From the NCBI RefSeq assembly GCF_051307055.1, contig NZ_CP149994.1:434001-498000 (forward strand): DNA of 64,000 bases. The letters are read 5' to 3'. Position 1 is the stretch's first letter; each line of letters begins with the position of its first letter. Below are positions 25,839 to 38,150 of the stretch, one piece after another. This DNA comes from Dryocola sp051307055 (lineage in GTDB: Bacteria; Pseudomonadota; Gammaproteobacteria; Enterobacterales; Enterobacteriaceae). The translations under genes and the position numbers were made by a program. The notes beneath the pieces were generated by a model. The model searched no databases. It saw only the letters and a program-made list of their open reading frames with translations, and was not told where the DNA came from.

Positions 25839-27248
25839 ATGAACCAGTTTATGACTGAAGATTTTCTTCTGGATACCGAATTTGCCCGTCGTCTGTACCA
25901 CGAATACGCTAAGGATCAGCCGATCTTCGACTATCACTGCCACCTTCCACCGCAGCAGGTCGCTGAGAACTATCGCTTTAAAAACCTGTATGACATCTGG
26001 TTAAAAGGCGATCACTACAAGTGGCGCGCGATGCGCACTAACGGCGTGGCAGAGCGCCTGTGCACCGGTGATGCAAGCGACCGCGAAAAGTTCGATGCCT
26101 GGGCTGCGACCGTGCCGCACACTATCGGCAACCCGCTCTATCACTGGACGCACCTGGAGCTGCGCCGTCCTTTCGGCATTACCGGCAAGCTGCTTTCCCC
26201 GACAACCGCGGATGAAATCTGGAGCCAGTGCAACGATCTGCTGGCGCAGGACGATTTCACCGCCCGCGGCATCATGAAACAGATGAACGTGAAGATGGTC
26301 GGCACCACCGACGATCCCGTCGACGATCTGCGCTATCACCGCCAGATTGCAGAAGACGGTTTTGATATCAAAGTGTTGCCAAGCTGGCGTCCCGACAGAG
26401 CCTTCAATATTGAACAGCCGACCTTTGCCGACTACCTGAGCAAACTGGCGGAAGTCTCTGATACCGATATTCGTCTTTTCAGCGATCTGCAAGCCGCGCT
26501 GGGCAAACGTCTCGACCACTTCGCCGCTCATGGCTGCAAGGTGTCGGACCACGCGCTGGACGTGGTGCTGTTTGCCGAAGCGGACGAGGCTACGCTTGAT
26601 GGCATTCTGGCGAGCCGCCTGGCCGGCAACGAATTAAGCGAGCATCAGGTGGCGCAGTTTAAAACCGCCGTGCTGGTCTGGCTGGGGTCTGAATACAGCC
26701 GTCGCGGCTGGGTGCAGCAGTATCACATCGGCGCGCTGCGCAACAATAACCTGCGCCAGTTCAAACTGCTGGGCGCGGACGTGGGCTTCGACTCCATCAA
26801 CGATCGTCCGCTGGCCGTCGAGCTCTCCCGCCTGCTCAGCAAGCAGAACGAAAGCAACGAGCTGCCGAAAACCATCCTTTACTGCCTGAACCCGCGTGAT
26901 AACGAAGTCATCGGCACTATGGTCGGCAACTTCCAGGGCGAAGGGATGCCGGGAAAAATGCAGTTTGGCTCCGGCTGGTGGTTTAACGATCAGAAAGAGG
27001 GCATGGAACGCCAGATGACGCAGCTTGCGCAGCTGGGCCTGCTGAGCCGTTTTGTCGGCATGCTGACCGACAGCCGCAGCTTCCTCTCCTACACCCGTCA
27101 TGAATATTTCCGCCGCATTCTGTGCCAGATGATTGGCCGCTGGGTGGCCGCGGGCGAAGCGCCAGCCGACATTAACCTGCTTGGCGACATGGTGAAAAAC
27201 ATCTGCTTTAACAACGCCCGTGATTACTTCGGCATTGAACTGAACTAA
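25839..27248 (+). CDS. uxaC: Uronate isomerase UxaC
   Basis: UxaC converts D-glucuronate to D-fructuronate and D-galacturonate to D-tagaturonate. The 469 residues form an amidohydrolase-like TIM barrel with the N-terminal metal-site motif FDYHCHLPP. ATG 25839 is chosen over ATG 25830 because GAGGA sits nine bases before it and almost touches the other. It forms an operon with uxaA, 18 bases downstream. Confidence 0.96.
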   Translation: MNQFMTEDFLLDTEFARRLYHEYAKDQPIFDYHCHLPPQQVAENYRFKNLYDIWLKGDHYKWRAMRTNGVAERLCTGDASDREKFDAWAATVPHTIGNPLYHWTHLELRRPFGITGKLLSPTTADEIWSQCNDLLAQDDFTARGIMKQMNVKMVGTTDDPVDDLRYHRQIAEDGFDIKVLPSWRPDRAFNIEQPTFADYLSKLAEVSDTDIRLFSDLQAALGKRLDHFAAHGCKVSDHALDVVLFAEADEATLDGILASRLAGNELSEHQVAQFKTAVLVWLGSEYSRRGWVQQYHIGALRNNNLRQFKLLGADVGFDSINDRPLAVELSRLLSKQNESNELPKTILYCLNPRDNEVIGTMVGNFQGEGMPGKMQFGSGWWFNDQKEGMERQMTQLAQLGLLSRFVGMLTDSRSFLSYTRHEYFRRILCQMIGRWVAAGEAPADINLLGDMVKNICFNNARDYFGIELN

Positions 27249-27266
27249 TCAGGCACTGAGGTTGAT

Positions 27267-28754
27267 ATGCAATACATTAAGATCCATTCGCAGGACAACG
27301 TCGCCGTCGCGTTAGTGGACCTGGCTGAAGGCGAAGTCGTGACCGTTGAAGGCGCCGATATTACCCTGCGCCAGCCGGTGGTACGCGGCCATAAATTCGC
27401 CCTGTGCGCGATTGCTCAGGGCGAAAACGTTATCAAATACGGCCTGCCGATTGGTCATGCTCTGACGGCGATTGAAGCGGGCGAATATATCCACTCGCAC
27501 AATGCGCGTACCAATCTGAGCGATGTGGATGAGTATCGCTATCAACCTGATTTCCAGGCGCTGGCGGCTCAGGCTGCGGATCGCGAGGTGAACATCTATC
27601 GCCGCGGCGACGGCGCGGTTGGCGTGCGCAACGAACTGTGGATCCTGCCGACCGTGGGCTGTGTGAACGGCATCGCGCGGCAGATCCAGAATCGTTTCCT
27701 GAAGCAGAACAACGATGCGGAAGATATCGACGGCGTTTTCCTTTTCAGCCATCCGTTCGGCTGCTCGCAGCTGGGCGAAGACCACATCAATACCCGCACC
27801 ATGCTGCAAAATATGGTGCATCACCCGAATGCGGGGGCGGTGCTGGTGATTGGCCTGGGCTGTGAGAACAACCAGGTTGACGCCTTCCGCGAAACGCTTG
27901 GCGAATACGACCCACAGCGCGTCCGCTTTATGATCTGCCAGCAGCAGGACGATGAGGTGGAAGCGGGGCTGGAACAGCTACAGCAGCTTTATGAGGCGAT
28001 GCGCCACGACAAACGCGAGCCGGGCAAACTCAGCGAGCTGAAATTCGGCCTGGAGTGCGGCGGCTCGGACGGCTTATCCGGCATTACCGCCAACCCGATG
28101 CTGGGGCGTTTCTCCGATTATATGGTGGCAAACGGCGGGACAACCGTGCTGACGGAAGTGCCGGAAATGTTCGGCGCGGAACGCATTCTGATGAGCCACT
28201 GCCGCGACGAAGCGACGTTTGAAAAAACCGTGACGATGGTAAACGATTTCAAACAGTACTTTATCGCGCATAACCAGCCGATCTATGAAAACCCGTCGCC
28301 GGGCAATAAAGCCGGCGGCATCACCACGCTTGAGGAAAAATCTCTCGGCTGCACGCAAAAAGCCGGGGAGAGCGAAGTTGTCGACGTGCTGCGCTATGGC
28401 GAACGTTTGAAAACGCCGGGGCTGAATCTGTTAAGCGCGCCGGGCAACGATGCGGTAGCTACCAGCGCGCTGGCGGGCGCAGGCTGCCATATGGTGCTCT
28501 TCAGCACCGGCCGCGGCACGCCGTACGGCGGTTTTGTGCCGACGGTCAAAATCGCCACCAACAGCGAGCTGGCGGCGAAGAAACCGCACTGGATCGATTT
28601 TGACGCCGGGCAGCTGCTTCACGGTAGCGACATGCCCACGCTGCTGGCCCGGTTTATCGATACCATCGTCGCTATCGCTGACGGCAAAAAGACCTGCAAC
28701 GAACGTAATGACTTCCGCGAACTCGCCATTTTCAAGAGCGGCGTGACGCTGTAA
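27267..28754 (+). CDS. uxaA: Altronate dehydratase UxaA
   Basis: UxaA dehydrates D-altronate to 2-keto-3-deoxygluconate using iron. The 495 residues include the N-terminal SAF-like domain (about 10-90) and the large dehydratase domain. The latter has HPFGCSQLGEDH, GLGCENNQ and LECGGSDGLSGITANP, with cysteines that could bind the metal. uxaB, the altronate-forming reductase, is not in the window. Confidence 0.96.
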   Translation: MQYIKIHSQDNVAVALVDLAEGEVVTVEGADITLRQPVVRGHKFALCAIAQGENVIKYGLPIGHALTAIEAGEYIHSHNARTNLSDVDEYRYQPDFQALAAQAADREVNIYRRGDGAVGVRNELWILPTVGCVNGIARQIQNRFLKQNNDAEDIDGVFLFSHPFGCSQLGEDHINTRTMLQNMVHHPNAGAVLVIGLGCENNQVDAFRETLGEYDPQRVRFMICQQQDDEVEAGLEQLQQLYEAMRHDKREPGKLSELKFGLECGGSDGLSGITANPMLGRFSDYMVANGGTTVLTEVPEMFGAERILMSHCRDEATFEKTVTMVNDFKQYFIAHNQPIYENPSPGNKAGGITTLEEKSLGCTQKAGESEVVDVLRYGERLKTPGLNLLSAPGNDAVATSALAGAGCHMVLFSTGRGTPYGGFVPTVKIATNSELAAKKPHWIDFDAGQLLHGSDMPTLLARFIDTIVAIADGKKTCNERNDFRELAIFKSGVTL

Positions 28755-28756
28755 GC

Positions 28757-28835
28757 CGCTTTACAGGACGGGTAAGCAACGCGCCACCCGCCAGTTTTTT
28801 GGTGGATGGCGCTGGCGCTTATCCACCCTACACAG
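28757..28835. repeat. REP-like element after uxaA
   Basis: GGACGGGTAAGCAACGCGCCACCC and GGTGGATGGCGCTGGCGCTTATCCACC lie back to back as an inverted pair between uxaA and ygjV. It is the same repeat family as at 17.9, 33.3-34.1, 38.0 and 42.8 kb. Confidence 0.7.
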
Positions 28836-28859
28836 CTCCAGGGCTGGCAAGGACATGTC

Positions 28860-29402
28860 ATGACCGCGTATTGGATTGCCCAGGGCGTCGGCGTACTCGC
28901 TTTTCTGGTCGGGATAACCACTTTCATTAACCGCGACGAGCGGCGTTTCAAGCTTCAGCTCGCGGGCTACAGCGCTATTATCGGCCTGCACTTTTTTCTG
29001 ATGGGCGCAACGCCTGCGGGCATGAGCGCTGAGCTCAATGCCGTCCGCACCGTCATCTCTTTACGTACCCGCAGCCTGTGGGCGATGACGATTTTCATCG
29101 CGCTGACGCTTGGCCTTGGGCTGGCGAAAATTCACCACCTGATTGAATTACTGCCGATTATTGGCACCGTGGCCAGCACATGGGCGCTGTTTCGCAGCAA
29201 GGGGCTAACCACACGCTGCGTAATGTGGTGCTCCACCGCCTGTTGGGTGACGCATAATTTCTGGCTGGGTTCGATTGGCGGCACGCTAATTGAAGGAAGT
29301 TTTCTGGTGATGAACGGGCTGAATATCATTCGCTTCCGGCGTATGCAAAAAAGCGGGGTCGATCCGTTTAGCGTGGAAAAGAAAGCGCAGATTCAGGAAT
29401 AA
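28860..29402 (+). CDS. ygjV: YgjV, YgjV-family inner membrane protein
   Basis: The 180-residue protein has about five hydrophobic segments and matches E. coli YgjV over its length (motifs GITTFINRDERRFK and GGTLIEGSFLVMNGLNIIRF). ATG 28860 is preferred because AAGGA stands just upstream and the E. coli start aligns. The frame is open 18 codons further, through repeat sequence. It is convergent with sstT. Function is unknown. Confidence 0.9.
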   Translation: MTAYWIAQGVGVLAFLVGITTFINRDERRFKLQLAGYSAIIGLHFFLMGATPAGMSAELNAVRTVISLRTRSLWAMTIFIALTLGLGLAKIHHLIELLPIIGTVASTWALFRSKGLTTRCVMWCSTACWVTHNFWLGSIGGTLIEGSFLVMNGLNIIRFRRMQKSGVDPFSVEKKAQIQE

Positions 29403-29434
29403 TCCCCCGCCGTTACCGGCGAGGGAGGAAGCAA

Positions 29435-30679
29435 TTAACTACGTAAAGGAGCTTTGCTCGCCAGACGCGCATCTTCTGCCTGACACGCGGCTGCGGTGAA
29501 CAGCACGTCGGTTGAGGAGTTGAGCGCGGTTTCGCAGGAATCCTGCAGCACGCCGATGATAAAGCCAACCGCTACGACCTGCATGGCTATCTCGTTAGGA
29601 ATACCGAACATACCGCAGGCCAGCGGGATCAGCAGCAGCGAACCGCCCGCCACGCCCGAAGCGCCGCAGGCGCACAGCGAAGCCACAATGCTCAGCAGCA
29701 GAGCCGTCGGCAGGTCTACCGCTACGCCCAGGGTATGCACTGCCGCCAGCGTCAGCACGGTGACGGTAATGGCCGCCCCGGCCATATTGATGGTGGCGCC
29801 AAGCGGAATGGAGACCGAATAGGTATCGCGGTCCAGGTTCAGCTTTTCACACAGGGTCATATTGACTGGAATGTTAGCGGCGGAGCTGCGGGTAAAGAAG
29901 GCGTAAACGCCGCTTTCACGCAGGCAGGTAAACACCAGCGGGTACGGGTTGCGGCGGATTTTGTACCACACCAGCAGCGGGTTGACGACGAGCGCCACGC
30001 CCAGCATACAGCCAATGAGCACCAGCAGCAGCTGTGCGTAGCTCCACAGCGTGTCAAAACCGGTGGTGGCGAGCGTTGAGGCAACCAGCCCGAAGATACC
30101 GATCGGCGCAAAGCGAATCACCGCCCTGACAAGAAAGGTCACTGCGCCAGAGAAGTCGTTAATCAGGTTTTTGGTAGATTCATTCCCGTGACGCAGGGCG
30201 AAGCCCAGACCCACAGCCCACACCAGAATGCCGATATAGTTGGCGTTTAACAGCGCGTCAATCGGGTTGGAAACCATGCTCATCAGCAGGCCGCGCAGAA
30301 CCTCAACGATGCCGGAAGGCGGGGTGATATCCGTTGCGCCAGTGACGAGATGCAGCATAGAAGGAAAGACAAAGCTGACGACGACGGCGGTCAGCGCCGC
30401 AGCGAAGGTTCCCAGCAGATAAAGGAACAAAATAGGGCGGATACTGGTTTTTTGTCCGTGCTGATGGTTGGCGATAGAAGCCATCACCAGCATCAGAACC
30501 AGCACCGGCGCGACCGCCTTCAGCGCGCCCACGAACAGCGTGCCTAACAAGCCTGTCGCAATGGCGGCAGGCTTTGAAACCAGCGCCAGCGCAATGCCGA
30601 GCACCAGACCAACCAGAATCTGTTTAACCAGACTGCCCTGCGCCAGGCGCTTAATCAGTCCCGGGGATTGTGTTGCCAT
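29435..30679 (-). CDS. sstT: SstT, Na+/serine-threonine symporter
   Basis: SstT imports serine and threonine with sodium. The 414 residues belong to the DAACS family, with about eight membrane helices and two re-entrant loops. The conserved motifs include RSSAANIPVNM and IPLGATINMAGAAITVTVLT. The length equals E. coli SstT. It is convergent with ygjV. Confidence 0.95.
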   Translation of the reverse strand: MATQSPGLIKRLAQGSLVKQILVGLVLGIALALVSKPAAIATGLLGTLFVGALKAVAPVLVLMLVMASIANHQHGQKTSIRPILFLYLLGTFAAALTAVVVSFVFPSMLHLVTGATDITPPSGIVEVLRGLLMSMVSNPIDALLNANYIGILVWAVGLGFALRHGNESTKNLINDFSGAVTFLVRAVIRFAPIGIFGLVASTLATTGFDTLWSYAQLLLVLIGCMLGVALVVNPLLVWYKIRRNPYPLVFTCLRESGVYAFFTRSSAANIPVNMTLCEKLNLDRDTYSVSIPLGATINMAGAAITVTVLTLAAVHTLGVAVDLPTALLLSIVASLCACGASGVAGGSLLLIPLACGMFGIPNEIAMQVVAVGFIIGVLQDSCETALNSSTDVLFTAAACQAEDARLASKAPLRS

Positions 30680-31013
30680 TTAATACCTTCCTGTAGTGTG
30701 TCGTCTCATTCCGCCGCTGTACTCTGGGGCACTTCAGTGAGCGGATGTAAAAAAATGTGTTTGCCTGGTCGAGTATAAGGAAAAGCGGCGGGGCAGGAAG
30801 CGTTAATGACTAAATATTTAGCCTCTATCCAGGTTTTATAACTACTCATTAACAAGTTTGTGACATTGTCGACAAATGCCGGGGAAAGGGTTCACTTCGT
30901 TTCGGCGGATGGGGCAGCGCTGATCCGTCCTAAGAGCCAGTCCAGGCCAAAGAGTGGGGCGGATAAACGTTCGCGCCATCCGCCAGTTATTCATGCGGAT
31001 GGCGCAGAAGGGA
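30680..31013. other. sstT promoter region and REP-like element, no gene
   Basis: The 334-base gap carries the sstT promoter side and, near 30950-31010, a REP-type inverted pair (GGGGCGGATAAACG...GCGCCATCCGCC, then GCGGATGGCGC). No coding frame was recognised. Confidence 0.55.
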
Positions 31014-31982
31014 TTACTTAGCTAATTTCTTACGATCGTTGCGGGCGTTCGCTACGGCATTAATCACCAGCGTCAGCGCCAGAATGCCGCCCACCACGCC
31101 CAGCGAGACAGCAATCGGGATATGCCAGAAATCGACGATCAGCATCTTCACGCCGATAAATACCAGGATAACCGCCAGGCCGTACTTCAGCATCGAGAAG
31201 CGTTCTGCCACGCCTGCCAGCAGGAAGTACATGGCGCGCAGGCCGAGGATGGCGAACAGGTTAGAGGTCAGGACGATAAACGGGTCGGTGGTTACCGCAA
31301 AGATAGCCGGAATGCTGTCGACCGCGAAAATCACATCGCTCAGTTCAACCAGAATCAGCACCAGCAGCAGCGGCGTCGCGAACAGCAGGCCATTTTTGCG
31401 CACGAAGAAATGTTCGCCTTCGATGCTGTCCGTCATGCGCAGATGACCGCGCAGCCAGCGCACCAGCGGCTTGTCGCCGATACCGCCTTCGTCTTCTTTC
31501 GCCAGCGCCATCTTAATGCCGGTGAACAGCAGGAACGCGCCGAACACGTAAAGCAGCCACTCGAACTGGGTAATAAGCCAGCTGCCCGCGAAGATCATCA
31601 CGGTACGCAGCACGATCGCGCCCAGCACGCCGTAGACCAGCACGCGACGCTGTAAGGCCGCAGGAACGGAGAAATAGCTGAACAGCATCAGCCAGACGAA
31701 GACGTTATCCACCGCCAGCGCTTTTTCAATTAAATAACCGGTCAGGAAGGCGAGAGCCTGGGTATCCGCCACTTCGCGCCCGGAAGTGCCGGTGAGATAC
31801 CACCAGAAGGCGGCGTTAAACAGCAGGGAGAGCGTAACCCACACCATAGACCAGGCGGCGGCCTGCTTCATGGACATGGTATGCGAGCCTTTCCGGCCCT
31901 GAAGCAGAAGGTCGATTGCCAGCATGATGACAACGACGACGGCAAAAGCGCCCCACAGTAATGGCGTGCCAACACTATTCAT
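31014..31982 (-). CDS. alx: Alx, TerC-family Mn2+ exporter
   Basis: Alx is a TerC-family inner-membrane protein induced by alkaline pH and manganese and implicated in Mn2+ export. The 322 residues have about nine membrane helices with the acidic motifs EKALAVDNVFVWLM and VELSDVIFAVDSIPAIFAVT. ATG 31982 (MNSVGTPLL) matches E. coli. The frame runs on upstream through the riboswitch and is not coding there. Confidence 0.96.
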   Translation of the reverse strand: MNSVGTPLLWGAFAVVVVIMLAIDLLLQGRKGSHTMSMKQAAAWSMVWVTLSLLFNAAFWWYLTGTSGREVADTQALAFLTGYLIEKALAVDNVFVWLMLFSYFSVPAALQRRVLVYGVLGAIVLRTVMIFAGSWLITQFEWLLYVFGAFLLFTGIKMALAKEDEGGIGDKPLVRWLRGHLRMTDSIEGEHFFVRKNGLLFATPLLLVLILVELSDVIFAVDSIPAIFAVTTDPFIVLTSNLFAILGLRAMYFLLAGVAERFSMLKYGLAVILVFIGVKMLIVDFWHIPIAVSLGVVGGILALTLVINAVANARNDRKKLAK

Positions 31983-32039
31983 AAGAGATTCCTTCAAAAC
32001 AAAAACGGCCAACGTCGGAAGACGCCAGCCGCTTTCGCT

Positions 32040-32182
32040 TGCAACAGGGATCTCGCCTTCCGGCAAGGTCTCACTTACAGCGCGGAACGGTTTTTAAATA
32101 AACCATTCGCAGTGCCCGGTAACCGGATGCTGAGCATCGTAATGACGATTAACCGGCAATGAAGTTACTCCCCTTTGCGCGT
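32040..32182 (-). ncRNA. yybP-ykoY (Mn2+/pH-responsive) riboswitch of alx
   Basis: Read on the minus strand, the leader of alx starts with the hallmark AAAGGGGAGTAAC near 32178-32165. It ends with GTGAGACCTTGCCGG plus AAGGCGAG near 32065-32045; these form the conserved core of yybP-ykoY riboswitches. In E. coli this leader is the PRE element, which raises alx expression with Mn2+ and high pH. Boundaries are approximate. Confidence 0.88.
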
Positions 32183-32241
32183 AACAAAATATTACGAGAC
32201 ATAAACGCCGTCAATATAATGCCGGAAGACCTTACACAGCT

Positions 32242-33240
32242 TTACGCCGTGAGAGAGGCAGGAACGTCATCCGCCGGGAATTTCACTCCGGTTTGCGCAC
32301 GGATTTCCGTGGCCAGGGCAGAGGTGATGCGCGAGGTGGCTAGCCCCGGATGATTCACCTCGTTGTCTGCCACCAGGCGGGCAAAGGTTTCGGCTTCATA
32401 CAGCATAGTGTTGATATGCTGCGGCAGCGACAGATCCTGCGGCTTGCCGCCGCGTGGCACAAACGTAATGCGCTGGCATTCAGAAATCTTCTCGATAACC
32501 AGCGAACCCGCTTCGCCCTGAATCTCGCTCGGAATTACCGAATCGCTGACTTTTGAGTGCAGCAGATTCACATCGAAAACGCCGTAGTTCATCTGCACGG
32601 AGCCGTGGGCGTCCACGCCGCTTTCCAGCAGGCAGGCCGTGGCATGAACGGCCTGCGGCTGGCCCCACAGCGCCACGGCGCAAGCCAGGGTATAGAAGCC
32701 GATATCCATAATGGAGCCGTTGGACCAGGCCGGGTTGAAGGTGTTGGGGTTTTCGCCGTCCAGATAGCGCTGATAGCGGGAAGAGTACTGGCAGTAGTTG
32801 AGCAGCACCTTGCGGATCTTGCCGACCTTTGGCAGCGCCTGTTGCAGAGCGATGAAATTCGGCAGGCTCGCGGTTTTAAAGGCTTCGAACAGCACCACGT
32901 TATTTTCCCGCGCGCAGGCAATGGCGGCTTCAACTTCACGAATATTAGAAGCGAGCGGCTTCTCGCAAATCACATGCTTTTTATGGCTTAGAAACAGCAG
33001 GCTTTGCGGCGCATGCAGCGCGTTCGGGCTGGCGATATAAACCGCGTCAATCGCATCGCTCTTTGCCATCGCGTCAAGATCGGTAAACAGATGCTCAACC
33101 ATATAGTCGTTGGCAAAGGTCTGGGCCTGCTCAAGGGTGCGGGAATAGACGGCGGCAAGTTTAAAGCGGCCGCTTTCATGGGCGGCATCAATAAACTGAC
33201 GGGTGATCCAGTTAGTTCCAACCACGGCGATACGTATCAT
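32242..33240 (-). CDS. ygjR: YgjR, Gfo/Idh/MocA-family oxidoreductase
   Basis: The 332 residues start with a Rossmann fold (IRIAVVGTNWIT) and carry the family motif CEKPLASN near residue 95, which supplies the conserved lysine. Substrate is unknown. It matches E. coli YgjR in length and place, upstream of alx. A long repeat array lies directly upstream, between it and ygjP. Confidence 0.92.
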   Translation of the reverse strand: MIRIAVVGTNWITRQFIDAAHESGRFKLAAVYSRTLEQAQTFANDYMVEHLFTDLDAMAKSDAIDAVYIASPNALHAPQSLLFLSHKKHVICEKPLASNIREVEAAIACARENNVVLFEAFKTASLPNFIALQQALPKVGKIRKVLLNYCQYSSRYQRYLDGENPNTFNPAWSNGSIMDIGFYTLACAVALWGQPQAVHATACLLESGVDAHGSVQMNYGVFDVNLLHSKVSDSVIPSEIQGEAGSLVIEKISECQRITFVPRGGKPQDLSLPQHINTMLYEAETFARLVADNEVNHPGLATSRITSALATEIRAQTGVKFPADDVPASLTA

Positions 33241-33306
33241 AAAAGGTCATCTCTCCGGTTTATCTGGCGGGTGGCGCGCTGCTTACCCGCCCTACATTTA
33301 TGCAAA

Positions 33307-34104
33307 TCAGGGCGGGTAAGCGCAAGCGCCATCCACCGGTATGTTACGCGGGTATGCAATGTAGGGTGGATAAGCGTAAGCGCCATCCACCGATATAAAA
33401 CGTCGGTAGCAAAGCAGGGCGGATAAGCGCAGGCGCCATCCACCGATATGTTACGCCGGTACGCAACGTAGGGCGGATAAGCGCAGGCACCATCACCGAT
33501 ATATTACGCCGGTACGCAACGTAGGGTGGATAAGCACAAGCGCCATCCACCGGTATATTACGCCGGTTCGCAACGTAGGGTGGATAAGCATAAGCGCCAT
33601 CCACCGATATGTTACGCGGGTATGTAATGTAGGGTGGATAAGCGTAAGCGCCATCCACCGGTATGTTACGCGGATACGCAACGTAGGGTGGATAAGCATA
33701 AGCGCCATCCACCGATATGTTACGCCGGTTCGCAACGTAGGGTGGATAAGCATAAGCGCCATCCACCGATATATTACGCCGGTTCGCAACGCAGGATGGA
33801 TAAGCGTAAGCGCCATCCACCGATGTAGAACATCGGTAGCAAGTAGGGTGGATAAGCATAAGCGCCATCCACCGACATGTTACGCCGGTTCGCAACGTAG
33901 AATGGATAAGCGCAGGCACCATCCACCGATATATTACGCCGGTACGCAACGCAGGGTGGATAAGCGCAAGCGCCATCCACCGATATATTACGCCGGTTCG
34001 CAACGCAGGACGGATAAGCGTAAACGCCATCCATCGATATATTACGCCGGTTCGCAACGTAGGGTGGATAAGCGTAAGCGCCATCCACCGATATATTACG
34101 CAGA
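33307..34104. repeat. Tandem array of fifteen ~54-bp REP-like units
   Basis: The core (GGATAAGC...GCGCCATCCACC) recurs with its TAAGC at 33317, 33371, 33424, 33478, 33531, 33585, 33639, 33693, 33747, 33801, 33853, 33907, 33961, 34015 and 34069. Spacing is therefore 54 bases, with three exceptions of 52-53. Each unit is a hairpin, GTGGAT...GCG-TAAG-CGC...ATCCAC, plus a linker of the type ATATTACGCCGGTTCGCAACGTA. Units 2 and 10 share a variant linker containing a TCGGTAGCAA stretch. The array fills the ygjR-ygjP gap and ends over the ygjP stop codon. It resembles expanded BIME/REP DNA rather than CRISPR, because there are no unique spacers. Confidence 0.95.
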
Positions 34105-34596
34105 ACCTTTCAAAGCCAGCTGCGTCAGCCACAGGCGGGTATCAAACTCAAACTGGTGATACTGCGGTTCCATATGGCAGCAGAGCGAATAAAACGCCTT
34201 GTTGTGATCTTTCTCTTTCAGGTGCGCCAGCTCATGCACCACGATCATGCGCAGAAAGGCTTCCGGCGCGGATTTAAAAACCGTCGCCACGCGAATCTCT
34301 GCTTTCGCCTTGAGCTTGCCGCCCTGTACGCGGGAAATCGCCGTATGTAATCCCAGCGCGTTATTCAGCACGTGAATTTTACTGTCGTAAGCGACTTTGT
34401 TGATGGGCGGCGCGTTGCGCAGATACTGGCTTTTCAGATCCTGCGTGTAGGCGTAAAGCGCTTTATCCGTCGCGACGTTATGGGCGTCGGGATAGCGTTT
34501 TTGCAGCACCTCGCCAAGGCGCTGCTCGGCAATCAGCGTACGAACCTGCGAAAGCAAATGCTCGGGATAGCCGTTTAAGTAAGTCAGTTCGCTCAT
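34096..34596 (-). CDS. ygjP: YgjP, YgjP/WSS1-like metallopeptidase
   Basis: The 166-residue protein has the zinc-metallopeptidase motif HELAH at about residue 117, with a further conserved histidine in KDHNKAFY. It belongs to the YgjP-like (M48-like, SprT-like) family and matches E. coli YgjP. Its stop codon lies in the last linker of the repeat array. Its start is 83 bases from divergent rlmG. Confidence 0.93.
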   Translation of the reverse strand: MSELTYLNGYPEHLLSQVRTLIAEQRLGEVLQKRYPDAHNVATDKALYAYTQDLKSQYLRNAPPINKVAYDSKIHVLNNALGLHTAISRVQGGKLKAKAEIRVATVFKSAPEAFLRMIVVHELAHLKEKDHNKAFYSLCCHMEPQYHQFEFDTRLWLTQLALKGSA

Positions 34597-34679
34597 GCTT
34601 GTCTCAGGTTGGCAGAAAAAAGGGTATACTCACGCCCCCATTCGGGGATAAGCCGAAATTTTACCATCCAGGAGGGCCG

Positions 34680-38150
<3,471 letters not shown>

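Noticed and set aside
33307..34104. The regular repeats could be taken for a CRISPR array.
   Set aside because: The whole 54-base unit is repeated, so there are no unique spacers, and no cas genes are nearby. Each unit is a REP-type hairpin plus a conserved linker.
33344..34132. A 262-codon open frame on the minus strand across the array.
   Set aside because: It is produced by the 54-base periodicity; the peptide is a simple repeat, other frames are open too, and there is no ribosome site.
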